From JBKBII01 sp046299415 (GTDB taxonomy: Bacteria; Pseudomonadota; Gammaproteobacteria; Ectothiorhodospirales; Ectothiorhodospiraceae): a stretch of 64,000 bases of DNA. Of the stretch, positions 1 to 9,506 are shown in pieces. The position numbers were made by a program, and so were the translations under genes. The DNA lies in NCBI GenBank assembly GCA_046299415.1, contig JBKBII010000001.1, positions 186,001-250,000 on the forward strand, given 5' to 3'. The notes beneath the pieces are model-generated. The model made no database searches and had not been told where the DNA came from. It saw only the letters and a list, made by a program, of their open reading frames with translations. Every line of letters begins with the position of its first letter. The first letter of the stretch is position 1.

Positions 1-22
1 CTTTAAATGAGGGAGACAGCTG

Positions 23-580
23 ATGAGTGACGCGATATTCATTGATGCGAAGACGCGCATGCAAAAGTCCATCGAGTCATTCGTCGGCGAGTTGGCGAAG
101 ATTCGCACGGGCCGTGCCCACCCCAGTCTGCTGGACCACATCATGGTCGAGTACTACGGCTCGGACGTTCCGCTGAACCAGGTCGCGAACGTGGCGGTCG
201 AGGACGCACGGACGTTGACCGTGACGCCGTGGGAGAAGCCGATGGTCAGCAAGGTCGAGAAGGCCATCATGACATCGGATCTGGGGCTGAATCCTGCGAC
301 GATGGGATCTGTGATTCGCGTGCCGTTACCGGCTCTGACCGAGGAGCGTCGACGCGATTTGATCAAGGTGGTGCGTAACGAGGCCGAAAATGGCCGGATC
401 GCCGTACGCAATATCCGGCGCGACGCAATCAACAGCTATAAGCAGCTAGTGAAGGACAAGGCGATTTCCGAGGACGACGAACGTCGTGCTGACGCGACCA
501 TCCAGAAGCTGACCGACGAGACGATCGCGGAAATGGACCGCTTGTTGACGGAGAAAGAAAAAGAGCTTCTGGAGATTTGA
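23..580 (+). CDS. frr: Ribosome recycling factor
   Basis: Splits the post-termination ribosome, together with EF-G, so subunits can be reused in the cytoplasm. The 185-residue product has the normal length of the family. It keeps the conserved block KIRTGRAHPSLLD near residue 27 and the C-terminal helical part ending KEKELLEI. A GGGAG Shine-Dalgarno sequence lies just before the ATG. It is the first gene of a classic frr-uppS-cdsA-dxr-rseP-bamA series; in relatives pyrH lies upstream, which would be outside the window. Identification is by direct recognition of family motifs. Confidence 0.97.
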   Translation: MSDAIFIDAKTRMQKSIESFVGELAKIRTGRAHPSLLDHIMVEYYGSDVPLNQVANVAVEDARTLTVTPWEKPMVSKVEKAIMTSDLGLNPATMGSVIRVPLPALTEERRRDLIKVVRNEAENGRIAVRNIRRDAINSYKQLVKDKAISEDDERRADATIQKLTDETIAEMDRLLTEKEKELLEI

Positions 581-848
581 TTTGGCCTCATCGAGTGGGT
601 GGTCACTGACGCTGCGGGCGGCTTTGCGTGTCGGCACCGTGATCGGTGGTGACGGGGAAAACGACGCCTTTGTTTGATGCCGTGATTCCGCGCACCGAGT
701 GATGAGGGTCGTCGAATCGCAGATGTCTTGTCGCACGCGCGAGGTCCACCCTCAGCCAAATCCGGGTCCGCTCGGGTCCGTGCTCATGCAGATTCAGGCT
801 GGTTTTGATCCGAGCTCAAGGATGATCGATTGCGATTCAGGAGATGCG

Positions 849-2087
849 ATGCAGCACGGAAAGTCGTCGAGTGGTTCGCATCAGTCGAGTCACGTTAGAC
901 CGACAACCCAAGGCCACTTGAAAGACTTGCAGGCGAGTTCCGAGTCATCGCCGTCGTTGGCTTCAATCGCTGAAAAGCGCCGTGAGGGTGTGCTGCCGCG
1001 GCATGTGGCGTTGATCATGGATGGCAACGGACGCTGGGCTGAGGCGCGGGGTTTTTCGCGCAGTGCCGGTCACCGCGCCGGGCTCGCCGCGGCGCGTCGG
1101 ACGGTTGAGCATCTGGCGCGGAGCGGGGTCGAGTGGATCACGCTGTTCGCCTTCTCGAGCGAGAACTGGAATCGGCCCAAAGGCGAGGTTGACGCCTTGA
1201 TGGCCTTGTTCGCGCGCGCGCTGACGCGCGAGGTTGCGCGCCTGACGCGCGAGGGCATGAGACTGCGTTTCCTTGGCGATCGCGACCGATTTCCTCGACG
1301 TCTGGTCGCGACGATGACCGAGGCTGAGGCGGCTAGCGCGTCGAATAGCGGCCCGGTGTTGACGGTCGCATTGGGATACGGCGGTCGCTGGGATCTCGTC
1401 GAGGCCGCAAGGCGCCTTGTTCAAACATCGTCAGCGTCGATGGTGCAAGGTGTCGCGGGTGATCGAGCCGACCCGGGCTTCGCCTCAGATATCGACGCCG
1501 ACGCGTTTGCTCAAGCCCTGCCGAGCGCCGACTTGCCAGACGTCGATTTGTTGGTGCGGACGGGCGGTGAGCGCCGGATCAGTAATTTTTTGTTGTGGCA
1601 GGCAGCCTACGCGGAATTGATGTTCCCAGAGGTGTTTTGGCCGGACGTCGACGCACAAGAGGTCGATCGTTGGTTGGCGGATTTTGCAACACGTGAACGA
1701 CGCTTCGGTCGCGTTCTTTCGCCTACGATGGACGGCGGAGAGGGCCGCGGCGCAGCGCCGGTGCCAGACGAGGCAGCGGGTGGGGATTTGCAATCGTCGC
1801 GTTGCGGCGACAGGGGTTGGGGAGCTGATTCTGGCGCCGATCACGCGGTTGTGTCGTGTCGTGGCGACGATGATGACGCGTCGTCAGTCTCTGATGCTCG
1901 CTTCGTATCGAAGCGGTCCGGGGAGGGGTCTGACCCTGAATCATTGCGTTGGTCCGCGGCCGGTGGTGCTGATGGCACTCTTGATGAGCAACACGGAGTC
2001 GATGTGACGTCTCGACGCGTGGTCGCGCGTACGCGGAACCCAGTTGGGAAGGCAAAGCCGGTCACCAAGACTCTGGGGCCTCGTTGA
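849..2087 (+). CDS. uppS: Undecaprenyl diphosphate synthase (isoprenyl transferase) with long tails
   Basis: Condenses isopentenyl-PP units onto farnesyl-PP to make the undecaprenyl carrier for peptidoglycan and LPS. The catalytic block IMDGNGRWAE sits near residues 56-65, and later motifs FAFSSENWNRP, LVRTGGERRISNFL and the terminal FATRERRFGR are all present. The frame is open from an ATG at 699, but I prefer the ATG at 849 because AGGAG stands about 5 bases before it. Even so the protein is about 412 residues against roughly 250 in the family: about 45 extra residues at the N end, an insert before the LVRTGG motif, and about 110 residues of Gly/Asp/Ser/Arg-rich sequence after the normal end. 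The stop codon abuts the cdsA start (TGAATG). Confidence 0.95.
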   Translation: MQHGKSSSGSHQSSHVRPTTQGHLKDLQASSESSPSLASIAEKRREGVLPRHVALIMDGNGRWAEARGFSRSAGHRAGLAAARRTVEHLARSGVEWITLFAFSSENWNRPKGEVDALMALFARALTREVARLTREGMRLRFLGDRDRFPRRLVATMTEAEAASASNSGPVLTVALGYGGRWDLVEAARRLVQTSSASMVQGVAGDRADPGFASDIDADAFAQALPSADLPDVDLLVRTGGERRISNFLLWQAAYAELMFPEVFWPDVDAQEVDRWLADFATRERRFGRVLSPTMDGGEGRGAAPVPDEAAGGDLQSSRCGDRGWGADSGADHAVVSCRGDDDDASSVSDARFVSKRSGEGSDPESLRWSAAGGADGTLDEQHGVDVTSRRVVARTRNPVGKAKPVTKTLGPR

Positions 2088-2966
2088 ATGCTGCGACAAC
2101 GTCTGATCACTGCGGTGGTGCTGATCGCGATGGTTCTCGCGTTTGCGTTCGTCGCGCCGACTCATGTTTTTGCTGGGTTCATTGCGCTGGTGGCCTGGTT
2201 GGGCGGTTTCGAATGGGCGCGTCTGGCGGGATTCGGGCCACGTGTATGCGGGGCGTACGCAGCGCTGATCGTGGCGTTGGTGCTTGGGTTGTGGCTGGGC
2301 GTCGGAGTCGTCGATCGCGATGGACTTGAGCTGATGGGCGGCGTTACGTTCGGTGCGATCGAGGTCTTGGCGGTTTCGGCTGCTTGGTGGACGTTGGTGC
2401 TTGTCGTGCTCGCGATGTATGAGCCGGGGTTGTCGCGCGGACGCCTGATGCATGTCTGGCCCGCTGTGGTATTGCTGGTCGGTCTTTTTGCCTTGGTGCC
2501 TTCTGCTAACGCCCTGATCTGGTTGCACGCGCTGGGGCCGATGTGGTTGTTGGCGCCGATGGCTCTAGTGGCTGCAGCGGATACCGGTGCCTATTTTGTC
2601 GGTCGGCGGTTCGGTCGCCATGCTCTGGCGCCGAGTATTTCGCCAGGTAAGACTCGCGAGGGCGTGCTCGGTGCGGTGTTTGCCGTGGTGGCGCTCGGCG
2701 CAATTTGGGCCGCCGCTCTGGGCTTTGAAGGCTGGAACGCGCTGCAGTTTATTCTGTTGGGTGTGATCGTCGGGTTGTGGTCGGTTTCGGGCGATCTGTT
2801 TGAGAGCGTGCTGAAACGCGAGCGCGGGGTGAAGGACTCTGGGCAGATCTTGCCCGGTCATGGCGGCGTTCTTGATCGCATCGATAGTTTGCTCGTCGCC
2901 GCACCGCTGTTTCTGTTGGGGATCTTGTTGCTGGAAGGGCTCGGAGTGTTTGGATTGCCCGGGTAG
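2088..2966 (+). CDS. cdsA: Phosphatidate cytidylyltransferase (CDP-diglyceride synthase)
   Basis: Integral membrane enzyme making CDP-diacylglycerol from phosphatidate and CTP, the branch point of phospholipid synthesis. The 292-residue protein has several hydrophobic helices and the full family signature near residues 238-265: SVLKRERGVKDSG followed by ILPGHGGVLDRID. The ATG directly follows the uppS stop, so translation is probably coupled. Length is normal for the family. Confidence 0.96.
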   Translation: MLRQRLITAVVLIAMVLAFAFVAPTHVFAGFIALVAWLGGFEWARLAGFGPRVCGAYAALIVALVLGLWLGVGVVDRDGLELMGGVTFGAIEVLAVSAAWWTLVLVVLAMYEPGLSRGRLMHVWPAVVLLVGLFALVPSANALIWLHALGPMWLLAPMALVAAADTGAYFVGRRFGRHALAPSISPGKTREGVLGAVFAVVALGAIWAAALGFEGWNALQFILLGVIVGLWSVSGDLFESVLKRERGVKDSGQILPGHGGVLDRIDSLLVAAPLFLLGILLLEGLGVFGLPG

Positions 2967-3049
2967 TCGGGGGTTGTCTTGTGCTGGAAACGGCGAATCG
3001 TTGGGGGCATGTAAGGCCGTCGACGCTGGGTTGAGAGTAAAGGTGAAGC

Positions 3050-4372
3050 ATGTCCCATCGGCCGAAACGTGAACGCGTTGCGATTCTGGGCTCGACCGGC
3101 AGCGTCGGTTGCTCCACCCTAGATGTGATTGCGCGTCATCCTGACCGCTTTGTGGTGACGGTGTTGACCGCGCATTCGAACGTGGCTCGTTTGCTCGAGC
3201 AAATACGCCTCTTTCGGCCTGCGGTGGCCGTGATGGTGGAGTCGAGCGCTGCGGCGAAGGTGGCAGCGGTCATTGCCTCTGAGAAGTTGCCGACCCGATT
3301 GTTGGCCGGCCCGCAGGCTTTGGTTGACGCGGTCAGCGAGCCGGATGTTGATACGGTTATGGCCGCAATTGTCGGTGGCGCGGGACTGTCCGCAACTCTG
3401 GCTGCGGCGCGTGCGGGCAAGAAACTGTTGTTGGCGAACAAGGAAGCGCTGGTCCTGTCGGGCGCCTTGCTGATCGATGCGGTTCGTCAGAGTGGGGCGG
3501 TGTTGCTGCCGATTGACAGCGAACACAATGCGATTTTTCAGTGCTGGCCCAATCCGGGTCGTGCCGGTGTACTGTCCGACTGCGTCACCGATGGCCAAGG
3601 CACCGATTCACGCGTTGATAAGACGGTCAATGAGACGGGTCGTGGGGGCGCGGGCTCGAGCGTGCGCCATATCTGGTTGACGGCTTCGGGCGGACCGTTT
3701 CTCGAGCGTTCGTTGGAGACGTTTGGCGAGATTTCTCCGGCCGAGGCCTGCGCGCATCCGAACTGGTCGATGGGCCGCAAGATTTCGGTCGATTCGGCGA
3801 CGATGATGAACAAGGCGCTCGAGGTGATCGAGGCGTATTGGCTATTCGCGTTGGCGCCTGAGCAGATTCGAGTGGTCATCCATCCGCAGAGCATCATTCA
3901 TTCGATGGTGGCGTATGCCGATGGCTCAGTGCTGGCGCAGATGGGTCATCCGGATATGCGGACGCCGATTGCGCATGCGTTGGCATGGCCTGAGCGCATC
4001 GATGCGGGGGTGCCAGTGCTTGAGGCGACCGAGTTGATGGATCTGAGTTTCCGGGCGCCGTGCGAGCAGCGGTTTCCGTGTCTGCCTTTGGCGTATCAGG
4101 CGCTGAGGCTTGGCGGCACGGCTTGTGCGGCGCTAAACGCCGCCAATGAAGTGGCTGTTTCGGCATTCCTCGATCAGGGCCTGGCCTTCGATCGTATCGC
4201 GAGTGTTGCCGCCGGCGCACTGAATTGGTGGTCGATAGCGCATGCGCAGTCCGATGCCCGCGATATCGATCGGATTCTTGCTGTGGATCGCGATGCGCGG
4301 GCTTGGGCGCGTGAAATGATTGAAGATCCGGGCCGCTTGGCGGCGCCATTGCCGATCGGAGGCCGCGCTTGA
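3050..4372 (+). CDS. dxr: 1-deoxy-D-xylulose 5-phosphate reductoisomerase
   Basis: Converts DXP to 2-C-methyl-D-erythritol 4-phosphate with NADPH, the committed step of the MEP isoprenoid pathway, which feeds UppS upstream. The NADPH-binding GSTGSVGCSTLDV lies near residues 14-26, LLANKEALV near 130, the metal-binding IDSEHNAIFQ near 157-166, and NWSMGRKISVDSATMMNK near 238. The segment between AIFQ and LTASGGPF is longer than usual, with a Gly/Asp/Thr-rich insert of roughly 15 residues (around residues 175-200). The stop overlaps the TTG start of rseP. Also called ispC. Confidence 0.96.
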   Translation: MSHRPKRERVAILGSTGSVGCSTLDVIARHPDRFVVTVLTAHSNVARLLEQIRLFRPAVAVMVESSAAAKVAAVIASEKLPTRLLAGPQALVDAVSEPDVDTVMAAIVGGAGLSATLAAARAGKKLLLANKEALVLSGALLIDAVRQSGAVLLPIDSEHNAIFQCWPNPGRAGVLSDCVTDGQGTDSRVDKTVNETGRGGAGSSVRHIWLTASGGPFLERSLETFGEISPAEACAHPNWSMGRKISVDSATMMNKALEVIEAYWLFALAPEQIRVVIHPQSIIHSMVAYADGSVLAQMGHPDMRTPIAHALAWPERIDAGVPVLEATELMDLSFRAPCEQRFPCLPLAYQALRLGGTACAALNAANEVAVSAFLDQGLAFDRIASVAAGALNWWSIAHAQSDARDIDRILAVDRDARAWAREMIEDPGRLAAPLPIGGRA

Positions 4373-5739
4373 CTACGGTATTGGTCAGCCTCATCGGCTT
4401 TATCGTGGCGATCGGTGTTTTGGTCACGATTCATGAATTCGGCCACTTTTGGGTGGCGCGTCGTGTTGGCGTCAAAGTTTTGCGATTCTCGGTCGGTTTC
4501 GGGCGGCCGCTTTTGCTGCGGCGCTTTGGCACTGATCAGACTGAGTTCGTCATCGCGGCGTTGCCGCTCGGCGGCTATGTCCGCATGCTTGATGAGCGCG
4601 AGGGCGACGTGCCTGCGCATGATGTTGAGCGGGCTTTCAATCGCCAGAGCCTGGGAGGGCGGGTGGCGATCGTGCTCGCGGGACCGGCGGCAAATTTTTT
4701 GTTTGCCATCGTTGCGTATGCCGTAGTTGGGATGATCGGCATCCCCGGCGTCGTGCCGGTCGTTGCGGCGCCTGCTGCGGGGTCGATTGCTGAGGCGGCG
4801 CAATTCGCCGAGGGTGACCGCATCGTTGCGGTGGACGAGCGGCGCGTGAAGCACTGGCAGGATGCCAATATTGCGTTGCTTGACGCGGCGGTTGCCGGGC
4901 GAGTTGCCGAGGTGCGGGTCCTCGATCGCGGGAATGTCGAGCAGATTCGCCGACTCGACATGAGTGATCGTCGCCGGGTATTGGCTGAGGGGTCGTTTAT
5001 CGACAATCTGGGATTGCAGCCGGGTATGCCGCCGATTCCGCCTGTGGTGGGCGAGGTGATCCGCGATGGAGCGGCGGCGCGCGCGGATTTGCGGGCGGGT
5101 GATCGGATCGAGAGGGTTGCGGGGCGATCGCTGTCGACATGGTCGGAGTGGGTTGCGGTTGTACGCGATGCACCAGAGCGTGAGCTGATGGTGGATATCG
5201 AGCGCGATGGTCAGCGATTGACGCTGGCGGTGACACCGGACGCGGTGCCGAGCGCCGGCGAGACAATCGGGCAGATCGGCGCCCGCGTCGAAGTTGATCC
5301 CGAGTGGGCCAGACAGTGGCGAGTGGTGGAGCGGATGGCGCCATGGACGGCGGTGGCCTACGGCGTGCAGCAGACGTTCGAGGTCACGAGCTTGACGCTG
5401 CGTGTGTTGGCTCGCATGTTGACCGGGGAGGCTTCGGCGCGGAACATCAGTGGCCCTGTGACGATTGCCGATTACGCGGGAACAAGCGCCTTGCTCGGTG
5501 TCGCCACGTTTGTCGGTTTTCTGGCGTTGATCAGTGTCTCGCTGGGTATCGTAAATCTGTTGCCGATTCCGACATTGGATGGCGGTCATCTGCTGTTTTA
5601 TCTGATTGAGTGGATGCGCGGCTCGGCGGTGTCGGAGCGTGTGCAGCTCGTGGGTCAGCAGATCGGACTCGCTATAATCGCCGGGTTGATGGTGCTTGCG
5701 CTGTACAACGATATATGGCGACTGACGTCTTCTGGTTGA
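4369..5739 (+). CDS. rseP: RIP metalloprotease RseP (site-2 protease)
   Basis: Inner-membrane zinc protease that cuts anti-sigma factors such as RseA and cleans out signal-peptide remnants. The zinc motif HEFGH is at residues 22-26 in the first membrane helix, and the second metal motif NLLPIPTLDGGH is near residue 400. Two PDZ domains lie between (roughly residues 110-190 and 205-290). The start is a TTG overlapping the dxr stop (TTGA), so coupled translation is likely. The 456-residue length is normal. It sits next to bamA, the usual place, in keeping with envelope stress control. Confidence 0.95.
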   Translation: MTTVLVSLIGFIVAIGVLVTIHEFGHFWVARRVGVKVLRFSVGFGRPLLLRRFGTDQTEFVIAALPLGGYVRMLDEREGDVPAHDVERAFNRQSLGGRVAIVLAGPAANFLFAIVAYAVVGMIGIPGVVPVVAAPAAGSIAEAAQFAEGDRIVAVDERRVKHWQDANIALLDAAVAGRVAEVRVLDRGNVEQIRRLDMSDRRRVLAEGSFIDNLGLQPGMPPIPPVVGEVIRDGAAARADLRAGDRIERVAGRSLSTWSEWVAVVRDAPERELMVDIERDGQRLTLAVTPDAVPSAGETIGQIGARVEVDPEWARQWRVVERMAPWTAVAYGVQQTFEVTSLTLRVLARMLTGEASARNISGPVTIADYAGTSALLGVATFVGFLALISVSLGIVNLLPIPTLDGGHLLFYLIEWMRGSAVSERVQLVGQQIGLAIIAGLMVLALYNDIWRLTSSG

Positions 5740-6224
5740 CGGTTGTACGCGGCCGTTGATGCGGAGTGTTGACGCCCCGGGGGGGGCAGTGCGAGCTCGT
5801 GTGGCATGGAAATGCCCGTTCGGGTTGCGCCCTATTGCGCCGATTGTCGTGAGCGAGCGGCCTGAGGCGCTGGGGGTGGCTTGTGCGGCGGCGCGCGCCG
5901 TTGACGGCGCGATCAATGCACGTTGAGCGCACCGCGCTGCCCCGTGTCGGCGCGGCCCGTTGACAGGGCGTGAAAACGATGTTGCCTGCGTCGATGGGGC
6001 TGGGTCGGTGCCGCTCGGTTGGCGCGGTTCGGTCGCGCGGTCGATTTGCGGCGGAGGGCGGACTTTGCCGAGATACGACTTGCGTCGCGTTTTGCAATTG
6101 TTTGACGCCGTGTTCTGCGAGTTCGGCATTTCGTGGCAAGATTCCTTTAGTGTTTTGGCGTCGCTTGGACGTCGGCTTGAATCATGTTCGGTTGTGTAAG
6201 CAGCCGTACCGTTTGGAGACTGGC
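5740..6224 (+). other. Gap rseP-bamA
   Basis: This 485-base gap is unusually long for this operon. I see no convincing gene in it. The bamA reading frame is open back to 5970, but that part does not look like BamA and precedes the signal peptide. The gap may hold a bamA promoter; I could not pick out a reliable sigma-E site. A run of eight G follows a CCCC near 5776. Confidence 0.5.
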
Positions 6225-8531
6225 ATGCGGATCAGATCGGGGTCGGGGGCTTGGGTGCGACTGGCGCGGACTTCGGCCGTGATGGCCACGCTGGCGGCTG
6301 CACCGGCTCTGGCGCAGGCCGAAGCTTTTGTCATCAGTGACATTGAGATCGAGGGTCTCGAGCGTGTGACGGCGGGGTCGGCGCTGGCCTTGCTGCCGAT
6401 TCAGGTCGGTGATTCGTTTGATGAGGCGAATAGCCCCGAGCTGATTCGCGAACTGTTTGCGACCGGTTTGTTCGATGACGTGCGCGTGGCACGTCGTGGC
6501 GACGTTCTGGTGCTGGTCGTGAACGAGCGGCCCGCGATCAACGACATTCGGTTCTCAGGCAATCGCACGATCAACGATGAGTCGCTTGAGCGTGCGCTGC
6601 AGGGCGTTGGGTTGCGGCGCGGACGGGTGTTCGATCGCGAGGTTTTGGCGCGGATCGAGGGCGAGATTCGCCAGCAGTATTTCTCCCGAGGGCGCTACAA
6701 CGCGCGCATCGATGTCGAGGTCGTTGAGCTGCCGCGCAATCGCGTCGATGTCGAAATCGAGATATTCGAGGGGCCGACGGCGCGTATCCGCGATCTGCAC
6801 GTCGTGGGTAACGATGCGTTTTCCCAGACTCGATTGTTGCGTCGCTTTGATTCAGGCGTCGGGCGGTGGTGGTCGCCATTTTCGCGTCGCGATCAGTATT
6901 CTCGCGAGAAGCTGGCTGGTGATCTTGAGCGGTTGCGAGCGGCGTACCTCGACGCGGGGTTTCTGACCTTCGATATCGATTCGACGCAGGTCATGCTGTC
7001 GCCAGACAAGCGCGATATCGCGATTACGATCAATGTCGATGAAGGAGCGCGTTACACGATTTCCGATGTCGCTCTGGCAGGCCGTTTCCCGGTCGACCAG
7101 GCGGAGCTCGAGGCGTTGATTGAGGTTAAACCCGGCGACACGTTTTCGCGCTCGCGGGTGACTGAGTCGGTCGAGGCGATTACTCAGCGTCTGGCGAAGG
7201 AGGGTTATGCTTTTGCTTCGGTTGATCCGATTCCGGAACTCGATGAACGCGAGCAAACTGTTGGCTTGACGATTTTCGTCGATCCGGGGCAAAAGATTTA
7301 TGTCCGGCGCATCGAGTTCACGGGCTTCGAGCAAACCCGCGAGGACGTGTACCGTCGCGAAATGCGCCAGTTCGAGGGTGCTTGGTACAACGGTGAGTTA
7401 ATTGAGCGTTCGCGAGTTCGCTTGCAGCGTCTGGCGTTCGTCGAGTCGGTCGAGCTCGAAACCGAGCGAGTCGCCGGGCGCGAGGATCAGGTCGATCTGC
7501 GCTTTCGGATCAAGGAGCGCTTGTCGGGTTCGGCCACCGTTGGTGCGGGCTTCTCACAGGGGCAGGGCCTGGTCCTGACAGCGGGATTGTCGCAGGATAA
7601 CTTCCTCGGTTCAGGCAATCGGGTGTCGGTCGATTTCTCAACGTCGAGTGTCAACCGCGTGTTGTCGTTCGACTTGTTGAATCCTCACTACACGCAGGCC
7701 GGTGCGAGCCGCGGTTTTTCGCTGTTTTATCGCGAGGTCGATGCGGCCGAGGCGGACATCACGCGCTTTGCGCTTGATCGCCTGGGTGGCAACGTGACGT
7801 ATGGGTTCCCGCTATCTGAGGTGGACCGATTGACGGTGTCGCCCGGATTGCAGGCGTTGCGCTTGAAGACGGTCAGCGATACGCCTGATGAGATTTTTGA
7901 GTTCATCGATCGCGAGGGCGATCGCTACACGCAGTTGACCCTCGATCTGGCTTATACCCACGACACTCGCGATCGGACGGTCTTTGCTAAGAAAGGGCGC
8001 CGTCATCGTCTCGGATTGTCTCTAGCGACTCCGGGTTCGGATCTGCCTTACTACCGCGCAACCTACGATGGTCTCGAACTGTTTGATCTTGGACGAAGCT
8101 TGACGCTGGGGTTGTCGGCGGGCCTGGGTTATGCCGATACGATCGATGGCGAGTACCCGTTTTTCGAACATTTTTTTGCTGGTGGGATTCGTTCGGTTCG
8201 CGGTTTCGAAGAGAGCAGTTTGGGTCCGCGTGACTCGCGTAACGATCCGTTCGGCGGACGTTTCCGGACGACGGCTTCTGCTGAGCTGTATTTTCCGGCG
8301 TTTTTCGCTCGCGATAACGACGCCATGCGCATGAGCACGTTCATCGACGGTGGTCAGGTGTACGCCACGCCGGGTGACTTCGAGGCCAACGAGTTGCGTT
8401 ATTCGGCGGGCCTAGCATTTACATGGTTCTCACCGCTTGGGCCCTTGTCGTTTGCTGTCTCGCAGCCGCTCAACGACAAGAAGGACGATCGCACTCAGGT
8501 GTTCCAGTTCTTGCTTGGGGCTGGCTTCTGA
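6225..8531 (+). CDS. bamA: Outer membrane protein assembly factor BamA
   Basis: Essential outer-membrane beta-barrel that folds and inserts other outer-membrane proteins. From the ATG at 6225 (GGAG about 8 bases upstream) the 768-residue product begins with a signal peptide ending near PALAQAEA. Five POTRA domains follow, starting VISDIEIEGLERVTAG, then a 16-strand barrel from about residue 430. The barrel has VRGFEESSLGPRD (the VRGF/Y lock motif) and ends FQFLLGAGF with the C-terminal aromatic expected of a beta-signal. The upstream gene rseP and downstream skp-lpxD are typical neighbours. The stop overlaps the next start (TGATG). Confidence 0.97.
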   Translation: MRIRSGSGAWVRLARTSAVMATLAAAPALAQAEAFVISDIEIEGLERVTAGSALALLPIQVGDSFDEANSPELIRELFATGLFDDVRVARRGDVLVLVVNERPAINDIRFSGNRTINDESLERALQGVGLRRGRVFDREVLARIEGEIRQQYFSRGRYNARIDVEVVELPRNRVDVEIEIFEGPTARIRDLHVVGNDAFSQTRLLRRFDSGVGRWWSPFSRRDQYSREKLAGDLERLRAAYLDAGFLTFDIDSTQVMLSPDKRDIAITINVDEGARYTISDVALAGRFPVDQAELEALIEVKPGDTFSRSRVTESVEAITQRLAKEGYAFASVDPIPELDEREQTVGLTIFVDPGQKIYVRRIEFTGFEQTREDVYRREMRQFEGAWYNGELIERSRVRLQRLAFVESVELETERVAGREDQVDLRFRIKERLSGSATVGAGFSQGQGLVLTAGLSQDNFLGSGNRVSVDFSTSSVNRVLSFDLLNPHYTQAGASRGFSLFYREVDAAEADITRFALDRLGGNVTYGFPLSEVDRLTVSPGLQALRLKTVSDTPDEIFEFIDREGDRYTQLTLDLAYTHDTRDRTVFAKKGRRHRLGLSLATPGSDLPYYRATYDGLELFDLGRSLTLGLSAGLGYADTIDGEYPFFEHFFAGGIRSVRGFEESSLGPRDSRNDPFGGRFRTTASAELYFPAFFARDNDAMRMSTFIDGGQVYATPGDFEANELRYSAGLAFTWFSPLGPLSFAVSQPLNDKKDDRTQVFQFLLGAGF

Positions 8532-9502
8532 TGCAGTTGACGGTTCGAGTCACTCCTTGTCGGGGCGGCAATTACAAGGACGAGCGCCCACAGGGCCGTT
8601 GTAACGGTAAGTATCACGGCCATGTGCCCGGGCGTGTCGGTTTTCTGTTTGCGTACATTGCCGTAGCGATGCTCTCCACGTCGAGCGCGGGAACGGTGGC
8701 AGTCATGTCGTCAGAATTCCATGCGCAGGAAACATGGGGTCTGTTCGACGCATCGAGTGTGCGCGAGACTGGGGCGAATCCGTTTTTTTCAGAAACGGAT
8801 CAGGAGTCCGAAAAAAACCCCGAAAGTCAAAAGTATACGCCATTGATCTCACGGTCGATCGGGGTTTCGACGTCGACCGCTTTTGGTGAGCTGACACAGA
8901 CTCACTTGGCTCAAAGCGATCGTCCGGCCGGGACTACGAACTACGGTGTAGGCGATGGTCTTCCGTCGCATCCAGCCGCGGCTGAGACTTCTGGGCGGGA
9001 CGAGGGCGTTACGGCGACCAACGCCGAGAGCGCCTCGGCTCTTTCGGTCGATCGTGACGGGGCGCGCAATGTTTCGGTCGCGTTTGTCAATATCGGTCGG
9101 ATCATCGACGATTCACCGCAGTCGGAAGCCGCGATGCGCGAGCTTGAACGAGAATTTGGCCCCCGTGATGCGGAGTTGGTTGCTGAGCGGGAAGCTCTGG
9201 CGCGTTTGCGCGAAAGAGCCGAGCGGTCCTTCAGCGACCTCAGCGTCGATGCAGCGGCAGACCTGGAGCGAGAACTCACCACTCGGTCACGGGAGCTGCG
9301 TAGGGCCCAAGAAAGTTTCACCGAGGATTTGAATCTCCGTCGTAACGAAGAGTTGGCGCGGTTGCAGCGACGCGTCAATGAAGCCATCGTGCGGTTGGCG
9401 CGAGAGCGGGGAATCGATCTGGTCGTCACCGAGCGCAACGTCTTGTACACCAGCGAGCGAATCGATCTCACCGATGAGGTGATTCGGGCGATGGATCAGT
9501 GA
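8531..9502 (+). CDS. OmpH/Skp-family periplasmic chaperone with long N-terminal extension
   Basis: Skp binds unfolded outer-membrane proteins in the periplasm and delivers them to BamA. The last ~145 residues match the OmpH family: VAFVNIGRIIDDSPQSEAA, a long charged coiled coil, and the ending GIDLVVTERNVLYTSERIDLTDEVI. The start at 8531 overlaps the bamA stop, giving 323 residues, about twice the usual length. The first ~180 residues hold one hydrophobic stretch (GFLFAYIAVAMLST, residues ~36-50) that could be a late signal sequence, then a Ser/Thr/Glu-rich, apparently disordered linker. Position between bamA and lpxD supports a skp call. Confidence 0.88.
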   Translation: MQLTVRVTPCRGGNYKDERPQGRCNGKYHGHVPGRVGFLFAYIAVAMLSTSSAGTVAVMSSEFHAQETWGLFDASSVRETGANPFFSETDQESEKNPESQKYTPLISRSIGVSTSTAFGELTQTHLAQSDRPAGTTNYGVGDGLPSHPAAAETSGRDEGVTATNAESASALSVDRDGARNVSVAFVNIGRIIDDSPQSEAAMRELEREFGPRDAELVAEREALARLRERAERSFSDLSVDAAADLERELTTRSRELRRAQESFTEDLNLRRNEELARLQRRVNEAIVRLARERGIDLVVTERNVLYTSERIDLTDEVIRAMDQ

Positions 9503-9506
9503 GCGG

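Noticed and set aside
4174..6129. A 651-codon open frame on the minus strand opposite rseP
   Set aside because: Composition is Arg/His/Pro-rich with no motif and lies antisense to a clear rseP; it is a GC-driven shadow frame.
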